Assembly (NCBI RefSeq): GCF_001418005.1 | Contig: NZ_LIOL01000009.1 | Span: 93,110-157,109, forward strand | DNA length: 64,000 bases | DNA from: Chelatococcus sambhunathii | Lineage (GTDB): Bacteria > Pseudomonadota > Alphaproteobacteria > Rhizobiales > Beijerinckiaceae | Direction of reading: 5' to 3' | Shown here: in pieces, positions 35,132-44,879 of the stretch | How positions within the stretch are numbered: the stretch's first letter is position 1 | Layout: every line of letters begins with the position of its first letter | The notes under the pieces: model-generated | Database searches by the model: none | Told to the model about the DNA's origin: nothing | Seen by the model: the letters and a program-made list of their open reading frames with translations, nothing else | Position numbers and translations under genes: made by a program

Positions 35132-35563
35132 GCTTCATTCCGGCCCGCCGCATGCAGACATCGCCGCCGAAGCTCCTCCCTCCCCCCACGCAGTGGGGGG
35201 AGGGGAACAGCGCGGCTCGTATGTGGCCTCTCGATCTTTATCTCTGCAGCGTCTCTGCAGCGGGCGAGACGGCGGCGCTCATTCCCTTTTCCTTGACTCG
35301 CAAGGCCTGCCGCAGCATAAGGACGCGGTCAAAGCCCGAACGGTCCGTTCGCGAGCCGCCGCCCAGCCCGTGAGGCTGGAGGTCAACACCCGACAGCGCG
35401 TTGCGCCCTCGGGTGCGTTTCGCTTTGGGCCCTCGGGTCACGGGAAGACATGATGCGACGCGCTGAGGCGGACATTGCGGAACGGATCGGGGCGGCCCAT
35501 GTCGGGCGCAGTGCCTCGTCCTGCCCGCGTGCCGGCAGGACCCCATCGGAGGACCGCTAGACG
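35132..35563. other. 432-base region between DUF488 and ffh
   Basis: No gene is supported. It holds the palindrome CCCTCCCCCCAC/GTGGGGGGAGGG (35178-35204) and presumably the ffh promoter. GGAGG lies at about 35551, upstream of the ffh ATG. Confidence 0.5.
35178..35204. repeat. dispersed GC palindrome (copy 2)
   Basis: 12-bp perfect arms CCCTCCCCCCAC / GTGGGGGGAGGG with a 3-base loop. There is no T-tract, so it reads as a repeat-type palindrome rather than a terminator. Confidence 0.65.
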
Positions 35564-37126
35564 ATGTTCGAAAGCCTGTCCGACAAGCTGTCCGGCATTC
35601 TCGGCTCCCTGACGCGTCGCGGCGCGCTGACCGAGAACGACGTCAACGAGGCCCTGCGCGAGGTGCGCCGCGCGCTGCTCGAGGCGGATGTCGCGCTCGA
35701 GGTGGTGCGCTCCTTCACCGATACGGTGCGCAGCCGCGCCGTCGGCACCGAGGTCATCAAGTCGGTCTCTCCCGGCCAGATGGTCGTCAAGATCGTCCAC
35801 GACGCCCTCGTCGAGATGCTCGGCAAGGAGGCCGAGGGGATCGATCTCAACGCCCCCGCGCCCGTCGGCATTCTCATGGTCGGCCTGCAGGGCTCGGGCA
35901 AGACGACGACGACGGCCAAGATCGCCCGGCGCCTCTCCGACAGGATGAAGCGCCGCGTGCTCATGGCCTCGCTCGACACGCGCCGCCCGGCGGCCATGGA
36001 GCAGCTCGCCGTGCTCGGCAAGCAGGTGGGCGTCGACACGCTGCCCATCGTCGCCGGCCAGTCGGCGGTGCAGATCGCCCGTCGCGCCATGGAGGCGGCC
36101 CGCCTCGGCGGCTACGACGTCGTCATGCTCGACACCGCCGGCCGCGTTACGGTCGACGAGGCGCTGATGGCGGAGGCGGCCGAGGTGCGTGCCGCGACTG
36201 CGCCGCACGAGGTGCTGCTCGTCGCCGACAGCCTCACCGGCCAGGATGCGGTCAATACCGCTAAGGCCTTCGACGGGCGCCTCGGCGTCACCGGCATCGT
36301 GCTGACCCGGATGGACGGCGACGGCCGTGGCGGCGCCGCGCTCTCCATGCGCGCCGTTACCGGCAAGCCCATCAAGCTCGTCGGCACAGGCGAGAAGGTC
36401 GATGCGCTCGAAGAGTTCCACCCCGGGCGCGTCGCCAACCGCATCCTCGGCATGGGCGACATCGTCTCTCTCGTCGAGAAGGCGGCCGAGACCATCGACG
36501 CCGAGAAGGCCAAGCGCATCGCCGACAAGATGCGCAAGGGCGCCTTCGACCTCGACGACCTGCGCGAGCAGCTCGGCCAGATGGAGAAGATCGGCGGCAT
36601 GAAGGGCGTGCTCGGCATGCTGCCGGGCATCGGCAAGATGAAGGCCCAGCTCGAGAACGCCAATCTCGACGACAAGGTCATCCGCCGCCAGCGCGCCATC
36701 ATCGATTCCATGACGCCGAAGGAGCGGCGCAACCCCGACATTCTCAAGGCCAGCCGCAAGAAGCGCATCGCCGCCGGCTCCGGCACCAAGGTCGAGGACG
36801 TCAACAAGCTGCTGAAGATGCACCGCCAGATGGCCGACGTCATGAAGATGATGGGCAGGGGGGGACGCGGCGGCATGGGCGGGGCGCTCGGCAAGATGTT
36901 CGGCCTCGGGGGCGGCATGCCGCAGCCGACGCCGGAGATGCTGGAGCAGCTCAAGGGGCAATTGCCCGGCGGCCTGCCCGAGACCATGCCCGGTGGCGCC
37001 GGCGGCCTGCCGCCGCTGCCGCCCGGCGGTTTCGGGGCGCCGAAGCTGCCCGGCCTGCCGGGGCTCGGCGGCAAAGGGCCGGGAGCGCCCGGTCTTCCCG
37101 GCTTCCCCTTCGGCAAGAAGAAGTGA
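35564..37126 (+). CDS. ffh: signal recognition particle protein Ffh
   Basis: 520 residues: N domain (1-~95), GTPase G domain with P-loop GLQGSGKTTTTAKIA (~107-121), DTAGR and TRMDGDGRGG, and a Met-rich M domain (~300-445). It ends in a long Gly/Pro-rich tail rich in GG-Met repeats, longer than the ~450-residue average. It targets nascent membrane proteins to FtsY with 4.5S RNA (gene not seen here). It starts the ffh-rpsP-rimM-trmD series. Confidence 0.97.
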   Translation: MFESLSDKLSGILGSLTRRGALTENDVNEALREVRRALLEADVALEVVRSFTDTVRSRAVGTEVIKSVSPGQMVVKIVHDALVEMLGKEAEGIDLNAPAPVGILMVGLQGSGKTTTTAKIARRLSDRMKRRVLMASLDTRRPAAMEQLAVLGKQVGVDTLPIVAGQSAVQIARRAMEAARLGGYDVVMLDTAGRVTVDEALMAEAAEVRAATAPHEVLLVADSLTGQDAVNTAKAFDGRLGVTGIVLTRMDGDGRGGAALSMRAVTGKPIKLVGTGEKVDALEEFHPGRVANRILGMGDIVSLVEKAAETIDAEKAKRIADKMRKGAFDLDDLREQLGQMEKIGGMKGVLGMLPGIGKMKAQLENANLDDKVIRRQRAIIDSMTPKERRNPDILKASRKKRIAAGSGTKVEDVNKLLKMHRQMADVMKMMGRGGRGGMGGALGKMFGLGGGMPQPTPEMLEQLKGQLPGGLPETMPGGAGGLPPLPPGGFGAPKLPGLPGLGGKGPGAPGLPGFPFGKKK

Positions 37127-37232
37127 GCCTTTGAAGAGATCAACCCGCTGCGCGTGCGGCGGCTGATATCGGCTCCGGCGGACCTCTGGGTGCCGCCGGG
37201 CTGGACCAACTGAAAGTGGAAAGGAAGAACCT

Positions 37233-37607
37233 ATGTCTCTCAAGATCCGCCTGACGCGCGGCGGCGCCAAGAAGCGCCCCTACTACCGCATCGTCGTCGC
37301 CGATTCGCGCTCCCCGCGTGATGGCCGCTTCATCGAGAAGATCGGCACCTACGATCCGATGAAGGCCAAGGACGATCCGGCCCGCGTCGCGCTCGACATC
37401 GAGAAGGCCAAGGCCTGGATCGCCAAGGGCGCCCAGCCGACCGACCGCGTGCTGCGCTTCCTCGACAACGCCGGCGTCCTGAAGCGCCCGGCCCGCAACA
37501 ACCCGCAGAAGGCCCAGCCGGGCAAGAAGGCACAGGAGCGCGCCGCCGAGCGTGCCGCCGCGGCCGAGGCCGCTGCCGCGCCGGCTGAAGCCGCCGCCGA
37601 GGCGTGA
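37233..37607 (+). CDS. rpsP: 30S ribosomal protein S16
   Basis: 124 residues. The core [41 protein letters not shown] is nearly invariant. The C-terminal Lys/Ala-rich extension (~90-124) is common in alphaproteobacteria. AAGGAAG precedes the ATG. The stop overlaps the rimM GTG start. Confidence 0.98.
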   Translation: MSLKIRLTRGGAKKRPYYRIVVADSRSPRDGRFIEKIGTYDPMKAKDDPARVALDIEKAKAWIAKGAQPTDRVLRFLDNAGVLKRPARNNPQKAQPGKKAQERAAERAAAAEAAAAPAEAAAEA

Positions 37608-38212
37608 GCCGCCGCTCCTCAAGGGCGACCGGGCCGTCGTCCGCCGCCCCCGCTTCGTCGGGCGCGGCGCGGCGGCTCGTGCTCGTCGGCGAGTTCGGCC
37701 GCGCGCAGGGGCTCAGGGGCGAGGTGCGGCTCAAGTCCTACACCGCCGAGCCGGCGGCCATCGCCCGCTTCACGACCCTGCAGAGCGAGGACGGCAGCCG
37801 CCGCTTCCGCATCGAGGCGGCGCGACCCGTCGCCGGCACGGCCGACATGCTCGTCGTGCGCGTCGCCGGCATCACCGACCGCACGGCGGCCGAGGCGCTG
37901 ACGCGCCTGCGCCTCTATGTCCCGCGCGAGAGCCTCGATGCCGAGACACTCGACGAGGACGAATACCTGCAGGCCGACCTCATCGGCCTTGCCGTTCACA
38001 ATCCGGCCGGCACGGTGCTCGGCCGCATCGTCGCCCTGCACGATTTCGGGGCGGGCGACGTCATGGAGGTCGCCCCGGCGGAGGGCGGCCCCACCGTGAT
38101 GTGGCCGTTCACCAAGGCGTTCGTGCCGGAGGTGGACATCGTCGGCGGCCGGGTGGTCGTGGCGGCGGAGAGCCTCGCTGCGGGCGACGAGGACGACGAG
38201 GGCGAGGGCTGA
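37604..38212 (+). CDS. rimM: ribosome maturation factor RimM
   Basis: 202 residues. RimM domain (~27-110, [19 protein letters not shown]) and PRC-barrel domain (~115-190). It binds S19 and assists 16S processing. The GTG start overlaps rpsP by GTGA; the first ~22 residues are Ser/Arg/Ala-rich and may be a lead-in, with the conserved part beginning at LVLVGEFG. An acidic tail (EDDEGEG) closes it. It is followed by trmD after 3 bases. Confidence 0.94.
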   Translation: MSRRSSRATGPSSAAPASSGAARRLVLVGEFGRAQGLRGEVRLKSYTAEPAAIARFTTLQSEDGSRRFRIEAARPVAGTADMLVVRVAGITDRTAAEALTRLRLYVPRESLDAETLDEDEYLQADLIGLAVHNPAGTVLGRIVALHDFGAGDVMEVAPAEGGPTVMWPFTKAFVPEVDIVGGRVVVAAESLAAGDEDDEGEG

Positions 38213-38215
38213 CCC

Positions 38216-38905
38216 ATGTGGCAGGCCACCGTCCTCACCCTCTATCCGCAGATGTTTCCGGGCCCGCTCGGCGAGAGCCTCTCGGGCGAGGGGTTGGCGC
38301 GCGGCCTGTGGCAGCTCGACACCCATGACATCCGCGCCCACGGCCTCGGCCGCCACCGGGCGGTGGACGACACGCCCGCCGGCGGCGGCGCCGGCATGGT
38401 GCTGCGCGCCGACGTGCTCGCCGCCGCCATCGATGCCGCCGCGCCCGCGGACGACCCGCGGCCGCGCCTCCTCATGAGCCCCCGGGGGCGCCCGCTCGAC
38501 CAGCCGCGCGTGCGCGCCCTTGCCGCCGGCCCCGGCGCGGTCATCGTCTGCGGCCGCTTCGAGGGCGTCGACGAGCGCGTCATCGAGGGACGCGGGCTCG
38601 AGGAGGTGTCGATCGGCGATTACGTGCTCTCCGGCGGCGAGATCGCGGCCATGGTGCTGATGGACGCCTGCGTGCGCCTCCTGCCCGGTGTCATGGGCAA
38701 GGAGGCCTCGGGCGAGGAGGAGAGCTTCGAGGGCGGCCTGCTCGAATATCCCCATTACACGCGCCCGCGCGAATGGGAGGGGCGTGCCATTCCCGACGTG
38801 CTGCTGTCCGGCAATCACGCCGCCATCGCGCGGTGGCGGCGCGAAGAAGCGGAGCGGTTGACGCGCGCGCGCCGCCCGGACCTGTGGCAACAGCGGAAGA
38901 CTTGA
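38216..38905 (+). CDS. trmD: tRNA (guanine-37 N1)-methyltransferase
   Basis: 229 residues. It is a SPOUT-fold enzyme using SAM at m1G37. Motifs: [19 protein letters not shown] at the start, [13 protein letters not shown], the knot with [23 protein letters not shown], and [11 protein letters not shown] near the C-terminus. It lies in the classic rpsP-rimM-trmD order; rplS does not follow in this window. Confidence 0.97.
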   Translation: MWQATVLTLYPQMFPGPLGESLSGEGLARGLWQLDTHDIRAHGLGRHRAVDDTPAGGGAGMVLRADVLAAAIDAAAPADDPRPRLLMSPRGRPLDQPRVRALAAGPGAVIVCGRFEGVDERVIEGRGLEEVSIGDYVLSGGEIAAMVLMDACVRLLPGVMGKEASGEEESFEGGLLEYPHYTRPREWEGRAIPDVLLSGNHAAIARWRREEAERLTRARRPDLWQQRKT

Positions 38906-38917
38906 AAGAAGCCGCGC

Positions 38918-39568
38918 CTATTTCTTGCCGTTGCCGGCGAAGGCCGCCGTCACGCCGAGGCCGATGTAGAGGCCGCCGCTGACATAGCGCTCAAGTCTGA
39001 GGAAGTCGCGGCTGCGCTTCAGCCAGTTGCCCGCCGTGCCGGCCGCGAGCGCATAGAGACCGTCGGTCACGAGGCCGAGGGCCGTGAAGATGAAGCCCAG
39101 CAAGGCGATCTGCATCGCCACGTAGCCGCGGCTCACCTCCACGAACTGCGGCAGGAAGGCGAGGAAGAACAGCGCCGTCTTCGGATTGAGCAGGTTGACG
39201 ATGAAGCCGTCGCGGAAGAGCCGCGCATGGCTGTGGCGGGGCAGGGCTACATCGACCGAGGTGATTTCGGCGGGGCCGAAGAGCTTCCGGAGGCCGAGCC
39301 AGATAAGATAGGCCGCGCCCGCATATTTGACGATGCTGAAGGCGAGCGCCGAGGAAGCGAGCACCGCGGACAGGCCGACGGCCGCGGCGAAGACATGCAC
39401 CAGCGTCGCCGCATGGATGCCGGCGATGGAGACGAAGCCGGCGAGTCGCCCCTGCTCGATCGAGCGGGCGAAGATGAAGAGCACGGCCGGGCCGGGGATC
39501 AGAAGCAGAAGAAGGGCGGCGCTGACGAACAGGCCGAGATTGGCGGCGCCGGGGATGACGATGTCCAT
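38918..39568 (-). CDS. LysE-family amino acid exporter
   Basis: 216 residues, six membrane helices. Signatures: LLLIPGPAVLFIFARSIEQG near the N-terminus and NLLNPKTALFFLAFLPQFVE (~125-144). Such transporters export Lys/Arg/Thr/homoserine or related solutes; the substrate here is not assigned. It is convergent with trmD, 12 bases apart. Confidence 0.92.
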   Translation of the reverse strand: MDIVIPGAANLGLFVSAALLLLLIPGPAVLFIFARSIEQGRLAGFVSIAGIHAATLVHVFAAAVGLSAVLASSALAFSIVKYAGAAYLIWLGLRKLFGPAEITSVDVALPRHSHARLFRDGFIVNLLNPKTALFFLAFLPQFVEVSRGYVAMQIALLGFIFTALGLVTDGLYALAAGTAGNWLKRSRDFLRLERYVSGGLYIGLGVTAAFAGNGKK

Positions 39569-39662
39569 TCCGCACGTCCTCGCGAAGGATTTTCGCCATC
39601 AAGCCTGCGGCCGGGCGAAGCTGTCAATCGGGATTTGCCAGCGGCAGATGGTGGGTCGGTGC

Positions 39663-39698
39663 TCTCACCCTCTCCCCGCAGGCGGGCAGAGGGTGAGA
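39663..39698. repeat. dispersed GC palindrome (copy 3)
   Basis: TCTCACCCTCT-CCC... paired with GGG-AGAGGGTGAGA, one mismatch. It lies between the LysE gene and ppa. It shares the CACCCTC/GAGGGTG type arms with the other two copies. Confidence 0.6.
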
Positions 39699-39765
39699 AG
39701 CAAAGACGAATGCGGGTCAAACAAGATCGGGCAGCAGCAAGGGCAGCCTGTGCCCGACGCGGGCC

Positions 39766-40302
39766 TTAGCTCTTGGCGCCCTTGGCGCGGTCGATGCCTT
39801 CCTGGACCAGGCGGCGGGCTTCCTCTGCGTCGCCCCAGCGCACCACCTTCACCCACTTGCCGGGCTCGAGGTCCTTGTAGTGCTCGAAGAAGTGCTCGAT
39901 CTGCCTGAGCGTGATCTCGGGCAGGTCCGTGTAATTCTCGCAGCGGTCGTAGCGTTTGGTGAGCTTGCGCGACGGCACGGCGATGATCTTCTCGTCCTGA
40001 CCCGCCTCATCCTCCATGATGAGGACGCCGACCGGGCGGCACGACATCACGGCGCCGGGCACGATGGCGCGCGTGTTGGCGATCAGCACGTCACAGGGGT
40101 CGCCGTCATCGGAGAGCGTGTGGGGAATGAACCCGTAGTTCCCCGGATAGCGCATGGCCGTGTAGAGGAAGCGGTCGACGACCAGCGTGCCGGCCTCCTT
40201 GTCGAGTTCGTACTTGATCGGCTCGCCGCCGATCGGCACCTCGATGACGACATTGACGTCGTGGGGCGGATTCTTGCCGATCGCGATCGCGTCGAGACGC
40301 AT
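39766..40302 (-). CDS. ppa: inorganic pyrophosphatase (family I)
   Basis: 178 residues. It hydrolyses PPi in the cytoplasm. The active-site signature [10 protein letters not shown] is present and the protein opens with [28 protein letters not shown] 40302. Mono-cistronic, with a GNAT gene upstream on the same strand. Confidence 0.97.
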   Translation of the reverse strand: MRLDAIAIGKNPPHDVNVVIEVPIGGEPIKYELDKEAGTLVVDRFLYTAMRYPGNYGFIPHTLSDDGDPCDVLIANTRAIVPGAVMSCRPVGVLIMEDEAGQDEKIIAVPSRKLTKRYDRCENYTDLPEITLRQIEHFFEHYKDLEPGKWVKVVRWGDAEEARRLVQEGIDRAKGAKS

Positions 40303-40410
40303 GGATATGTCACTCCTGAGGGCAGATGGTGCGCCGCACCCTTGCGGCCGCCCCTCTAGTACGCACGTGCGACCGGCTTCGCAAGCCGGCCCTTCATGTA
40401 CAAGGCAGTG

Positions 40411-40917
40411 TCAGGCGAAGGTATAGGCGACCTTGGCACAGGACCGGCCGCCGAAGAGGGCGCTAGTTTCGGCCGCGACGCGTCCGCCCAGGCGCTCGTA
40501 GAAGCGGCAGGCACGCTCGTTGTCGGCAAGCGCCCAGACGACAAGGCCGCGCCGGCCCTCCGCCGCCAGTTCCTGCCGGGCTGCGGCGAACAGGCGGGTG
40601 CCAAGGCCGATACCCTGCATCACGGGGTCGATATAGAGCTCGTCGATCTCGCCGCCCTGTGGCAGGTTGAGGCTGCGCGTCGGCCCGTAGATAGCATAGC
40701 CCGCCAGCTTCCCGCCGAAATCGACGACGCTGATGCGGCGTGGCCGCGTCACCGCGTTGCGCCACCAGCGCGGGCCGCGCCGGGCGAGCATCTGCTCCAG
40801 GACGACGCCGGGCAGAACGCCCCGGTAGGCTTCCTTCCAGGCCGCATCATGCACCGCCGCCAGTTCCACCGCATCGGTGGGGCGTGCCGGTCGCAGGCTG
40901 ATGACGAGCTCGCTCAT
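40411..40917 (-). CDS. GNAT-family N-acetyltransferase
   Basis: 168 residues. The GNAT core IDELYIDPVMQGIGLGTRLFAAAR (~90-113) contains the acetyl-CoA Q/RxxGxG/A loop (QGIGLG). The acceptor substrate is unknown. ATG 40917 is used; a longer TTG start is possible. It is divergent from the tyrosine phosphatase gene. Confidence 0.9.
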   Translation of the reverse strand: MSELVISLRPARPTDAVELAAVHDAAWKEAYRGVLPGVVLEQMLARRGPRWWRNAVTRPRRISVVDFGGKLAGYAIYGPTRSLNLPQGGEIDELYIDPVMQGIGLGTRLFAAARQELAAEGRRGLVVWALADNERACRFYERLGGRVAAETSALFGGRSCAKVAYTFA

Positions 40918-41096
40918 GACAACCAAAATACGCGCGCTTCGCCCCCCCTTACAAGGCCCACACGCCTTGTTGAACAGGCTTTGTGTATCTACATCGGTGA
41001 GATTGCAGGCCTCGACCGGGGCTGCTATGCCCCGCGGGATGAAAGCCGTCTGCGCGCCGGGACCGTTCTGATGATGAGCGGGACCAATGGCCGCAT

Positions 41097-41834
41097 GTGT
41101 CGAGAGGACGCTTGATCAACCGTTTCCGAAAGCCGGAGGAGCGCTATCGGCGCCGCATGGCGCGCATCGCCCGCTGGGACAGACCCGTCGCCGACGGGCT
41201 CGACCGCTGGCGCGCTTGGGTCAACATGGTCTTCGTCGATCATGGCATCTTCCGGCTCGCCTACCTCAACCGTCACCGCGTGACCGAGCGCTTCTGGCGC
41301 GCGGCCCAGCCGGCGCCGCACCAGATCCGTGCGGCGGCGCGGGCCGGCGTTCGGACCATCGTCAACCTGCGCGGTGGCCGTGAATACGGCTCCTGGCCGC
41401 TCGAGCGCGAGGCCTGCGAACAGCTCGGCATCCGGCTGACCGATTTCGTCGTGCGCTCGCGCGGAGCGCCCGACCGTGCGACGATCCTCGCGGCCAAGGA
41501 TTTTTTCGAGACGCTGGAATATCCGGTCCTGGTCCACTGCAAGTCGGGCGCCGACCGGGCCGGCTTCATGGCGGCGCTCTACCTCGTCATCCACGAAAAG
41601 CGGCCAGTGGCCGAGGCGATGCGGCAGCTCTCGCTGCGCTTCGGCCATTTCCGCTTTGCCAAGACCGGCATTCTCGATGCTTTCTTCGAGACCTACCGGC
41701 GCGAGGGTGAACCCAGGGGGCAGGATTTCCTGACCTGGGTTGCCGAGAGCTACGATCCCGAGCGGCTGGAACGCGAGTTCAAGCCCGGCTTCTTCTCCGA
41801 CATGATCGTCGACCGCATCATGCGGCGCGAGTGA
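41097..41834 (+). CDS. dual-specificity/tyrosine phosphatase-like protein
   Basis: 245 residues. The PTP loop HCKSGADRAGF has catalytic C148 and R154 (HCX5R), preceded by the FRLAYLNRHRVTERFWRAAQP segment that matches Hyphomicrobiales DSP/SIW14-like phosphatases. There is no signal peptide. Starts: GTG 41097, or TTG 41112 with GAGAGGA immediately upstream. Its substrate is unknown; phosphoinositide-like or protein targets are both known for relatives. Confidence 0.87.
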   Translation: MSRGRLINRFRKPEERYRRRMARIARWDRPVADGLDRWRAWVNMVFVDHGIFRLAYLNRHRVTERFWRAAQPAPHQIRAAARAGVRTIVNLRGGREYGSWPLEREACEQLGIRLTDFVVRSRGAPDRATILAAKDFFETLEYPVLVHCKSGADRAGFMAALYLVIHEKRPVAEAMRQLSLRFGHFRFAKTGILDAFFETYRREGEPRGQDFLTWVAESYDPERLEREFKPGFFSDMIVDRIMRRE

Positions 41835-41844
41835 AATTGCCAGG

Positions 41845-43626
41845 TTATTTCGCCTGCACGGGCGTGACGTCGTCGGCGAGCTGCAGGCGGTAGAGCTTGG
41901 CATAGATGCCGTCGCGGGCGACGAGTTCGTCGTGCCGCCCGGTCTCCGCAATGCGCCCACCGTCCATGACGACGATGAGATCCGCATCGCGCACCGTCGA
42001 CAGGCGATGGGCGATGACGATGGTGGTGCGCCCGCGCATCAGGCGGGCGAGCGCCTCCTGCACGGCCTTCTCCGATTCGGTGTCCAGCGCGCTTGTCGCC
42101 TCGTCGAGGAGAAGGATCGGCGCATCCTTCAGGATGGCGCGGGCCAGCGCGATGCGCTGGCGCTCGCCGCCCGAAAGACGCGCCCCGGCGCTGCCGACCC
42201 GCGTGCCATAGCCCTCCGGCAGGCGCATGATGAAGTCGTGCGCGGCCGCCGCCTTCGCCGCCGCCTCGATGGCCCCGTCATCGGCACCGGGGCGGCCGAA
42301 GGCGATGTTGGCGCGCACGGTGTCGTCGAACAGCACCACCTCCTGGCTGACGACGGCGATGTTGGTGCGCAGGCTGGCGAGCGTCGCCGCGCGCACGTCC
42401 GTGCCGTCGATGGTGACGCGCCCCTGCGTGACGTCATAAAGGCGCGGCACCAGTGACATCAGAGTGGACTTGCCCGAGCCGGATCGACCGACGAGCGCCG
42501 TGGTGCGTCCCGCCGGCAGGATGAGGTCGATGCCGTCGAGGGCCGGCACGTCGGAGCGGTAGTGGAAGTGCACGTTCTCGAAGCGAACGAGGCCGGAGGA
42601 GACGACGAGCGGCCGGGCACCGGGCCGGTCGAGGATGGTCGGCTTCTCGTCCATCACCGCGAAATAGCGCTTCAGCGCCGCCATGGCCTCCTGGACGATG
42701 GCGTTGAGATTGCCGATGGCGCGGATGGGCTGCGCCGCCATCAGCAAGGCGGCGACGAAGCCGGTGAAGTCGCCGACCGTGCTCTCGCCGCGCATGATGC
42801 GCCAGCCGATCAGCACCAGCACTCCCGCGACGGCGACGCCGCCGCCGATCTCGAGCAGAGGGTCGAGCTTGGCGCGGGCGTTGGCCGCCTTCATCCTGAG
42901 CGCGCGAACGGTCTCGAAGGCATCCGCTGCGCGCTGCTTCAGATAGTCCTCGAGCGAGAAGACCTTGGCGACACGCACGCCGGCGAGGCTCTCCGACACG
43001 TGGCTCGCCATGGCGCCGATCTCCTCCTGCGTCGAGGTGGCGACGCGGCGTAGCTTGCGGCCGATGCGCGAGATGGGCAGCGAGGCGAAGGGCGCGACGA
43101 CAGCTGCGGCGAGCGTCAGCCACGGGTCGATCCACAGCATGGAGATGACGAGGGCGATCACCATGCCGAGATCGCTGAGGAAGACCGTGAAGACGCGCGT
43201 CAGCGCCTCCTTGATGAAGGCGAAATCCGTGGTGAAGCGCTGCGTCAGTGCCGCCGGGCTCTCGCGTCCGAGCTGGGCAATGTCGGCATCGATGAGGTGG
43301 GCATAGAGCGCGGTCTGCATGTCGGCCTCGACGCGCGTCACCACCTTGTTGGTGAGCACCGCGCGCCCCCACAGCGCTCCGCCGCGGATCGCTGTCAGCA
43401 CGATGACGAGGACGGGCCCGAGGAGGAGTGCCTCCTCGTTCTTCTGCTCGAAGGCGTTGAAGGCCTCCTTGATGAGCAGCGGATAGGCGCCGGTGGCCGC
43501 CGAGACGACGGCGATGAGCAGGAGCACGAGCGCCAGCGTTCGCCAGTGGGGCCGTACCCATTCGCGCCACAGGCGCATGAGGGTCGGCAGGGTGTCTCTC
43601 GTGACGAGGGGCGGGCGCTTGCTCAT
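41845..43626 (-). CDS. MsbA-like ABC exporter
   Basis: 593 residues: six-helix ABC membrane domain (~30-340) fused to an ATPase domain. Walker A GRSGSGKST (K386), signature LSGGERQ (485-491), Walker B LLLDEATSALD (catalytic E508 region). It has the size and shape of MsbA/lipid-A or drug half-transporters that dimerise. ATG 43626. It overlaps no neighbour; PAP2 phosphatase lies 51 bases upstream on the same strand, so a lipid link is possible but unproved. Confidence 0.92.
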   Translation of the reverse strand: MSKRPPLVTRDTLPTLMRLWREWVRPHWRTLALVLLLIAVVSAATGAYPLLIKEAFNAFEQKNEEALLLGPVLVIVLTAIRGGALWGRAVLTNKVVTRVEADMQTALYAHLIDADIAQLGRESPAALTQRFTTDFAFIKEALTRVFTVFLSDLGMVIALVISMLWIDPWLTLAAAVVAPFASLPISRIGRKLRRVATSTQEEIGAMASHVSESLAGVRVAKVFSLEDYLKQRAADAFETVRALRMKAANARAKLDPLLEIGGGVAVAGVLVLIGWRIMRGESTVGDFTGFVAALLMAAQPIRAIGNLNAIVQEAMAALKRYFAVMDEKPTILDRPGARPLVVSSGLVRFENVHFHYRSDVPALDGIDLILPAGRTTALVGRSGSGKSTLMSLVPRLYDVTQGRVTIDGTDVRAATLASLRTNIAVVSQEVVLFDDTVRANIAFGRPGADDGAIEAAAKAAAAHDFIMRLPEGYGTRVGSAGARLSGGERQRIALARAILKDAPILLLDEATSALDTESEKAVQEALARLMRGRTTIVIAHRLSTVRDADLIVVMDGGRIAETGRHDELVARDGIYAKLYRLQLADDVTPVQAK

Positions 43627-43677
43627 GTGCTGAGCCGCTAGCACGGGGCGCCGCCCCGTACAACGGGCGGCACGCGG

Positions 43678-44340
43678 TCAGGCCGTCGCAGGCCGGGGGC
43701 CCAGGAACCGGAGGCACACGAGCGCCCAGGCGATGCCGGCGCTCCAGCCCGCCAGCACGTCCGATGGCCAGTGCACGCCGAGAAAGACACGGCTGAGCCC
43801 GACGATGACGATCATGGCGACAGCCGCGGCAAGGACGAAGTGGCGCGCCGCAGGGTTCGACTGGCCGGCTGCCGCGAGTGCTCCGATGACCAGGAAGAGT
43901 GTCGCCGTCAACATCGCATGGGCGCTGGGGAAGCTCGGCGTGTAGACCATGACCTCGTGGTTGACGAGCTCGGGCCTCGCGCGGGCGATGATATGCTTCA
44001 GGCCCGTGTTCAGAACGACCCCGCCAATGAAGGCGATGGCGATCACGCCCGCATCCCGGCGTGCGCCGTCCGCGATGCAATAGGCGATCGCCGCAAGGGC
44101 CATGAACACCAGCACCGTGATGCTGCCGAGCGCCGTAGCATCGCGTGCGGCGACGATGAGCCACCACGGCCCGATGGGATTGCCTTCCCCATCGCGCAGG
44201 GCGAGCAGGATGCTGCGGTCGAGAGCTCCGATCGTCCCGGCGCCGAGGCTGACGGCCATGAGGACGAAGGGCAGGGCTGCAAGGCCGATCAAGGGCCACC
44301 CGGCCCGCCAGGGGACGACGGATTGGTGTGTGGACGCCAT
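43678..44340 (-). CDS. PAP2-family phosphatase
   Basis: 220 residues with about six membrane helices. The tripartite PAP2 signature is complete: KHIIARARP, PSFPSAHA and SRVFLGVHWPSD. Relatives dephosphorylate undecaprenyl-PP, phosphatidic acid or lipid A. ATG 44340 is preferred over TTG 44355. It is closely spaced with rppH upstream. Confidence 0.92.
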   Translation of the reverse strand: MASTHQSVVPWRAGWPLIGLAALPFVLMAVSLGAGTIGALDRSILLALRDGEGNPIGPWWLIVAARDATALGSITVLVFMALAAIAYCIADGARRDAGVIAIAFIGGVVLNTGLKHIIARARPELVNHEVMVYTPSFPSAHAMLTATLFLVIGALAAAGQSNPAARHFVLAAAVAMIVIVGLSRVFLGVHWPSDVLAGWSAGIAWALVCLRFLGPRPATA

Positions 44341-44358
44341 CGGAAGGCCGGACAATGT

Positions 44359-44877
44359 CTAGCCTGCCAGCTTGGCGGCTATCGGGCCGAAGGCATAGAC
44401 AACCTGCTCGTAGACGCCCCGTTTGAAGGGAATGACAAGTTCAGGCAGCCGCTCCAGGCGCTCCCAGCGCCAGCTGTCGAACTCGGCCTTGTGGCCGTCG
44501 CCAGGGTGGGCGACGTCGATCTCGCTTTCGTCCCCGTCGAAACGGAAAGCAAACCAGCGCTGCTTCTGGCCGCGGTAGCGGCCCTTCCAGGCCTTGCCCA
44601 TGAAGGCGCCGGGCAGGTCATAGGTGAACCAGTCGGGCGCCTCGGCGATGAGCGAGATCGAGCGGATGTTAGTCTCCTCGTACAGCTCGCGCATGGCCGC
44701 TTCCTGTGGCGATTCACCATCATCGATGCCGCCCTGGGGCATCTGCCAGGCGTGATCGGGGCTCACCTTCTCCGTATTGCCGTTGACCGGTCGCCGGCCG
44801 ATGAAGACAAGCCCCTGCGCATTGAACAGCGCGATGCCGACACAGGGCCGATAGGGCAGATGTTCGAAACCCGACAT
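44359..44877 (-). CDS. rppH: RNA pyrophosphohydrolase
   Basis: 172 residues. Nudix box [23 protein letters not shown] (~50-72). It removes pyrophosphate from 5'-triphosphorylated mRNA to start decay. The opening [29 protein letters not shown] matches NudH/RppH. It lies 2 bases after the deacetylase gene. Confidence 0.95.
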   Translation of the reverse strand: MSGFEHLPYRPCVGIALFNAQGLVFIGRRPVNGNTEKVSPDHAWQMPQGGIDDGESPQEAAMRELYEETNIRSISLIAEAPDWFTYDLPGAFMGKAWKGRYRGQKQRWFAFRFDGDESEIDVAHPGDGHKAEFDSWRWERLERLPELVIPFKRGVYEQVVYAFGPIAAKLAG

Positions 44878-44879
44878 GT

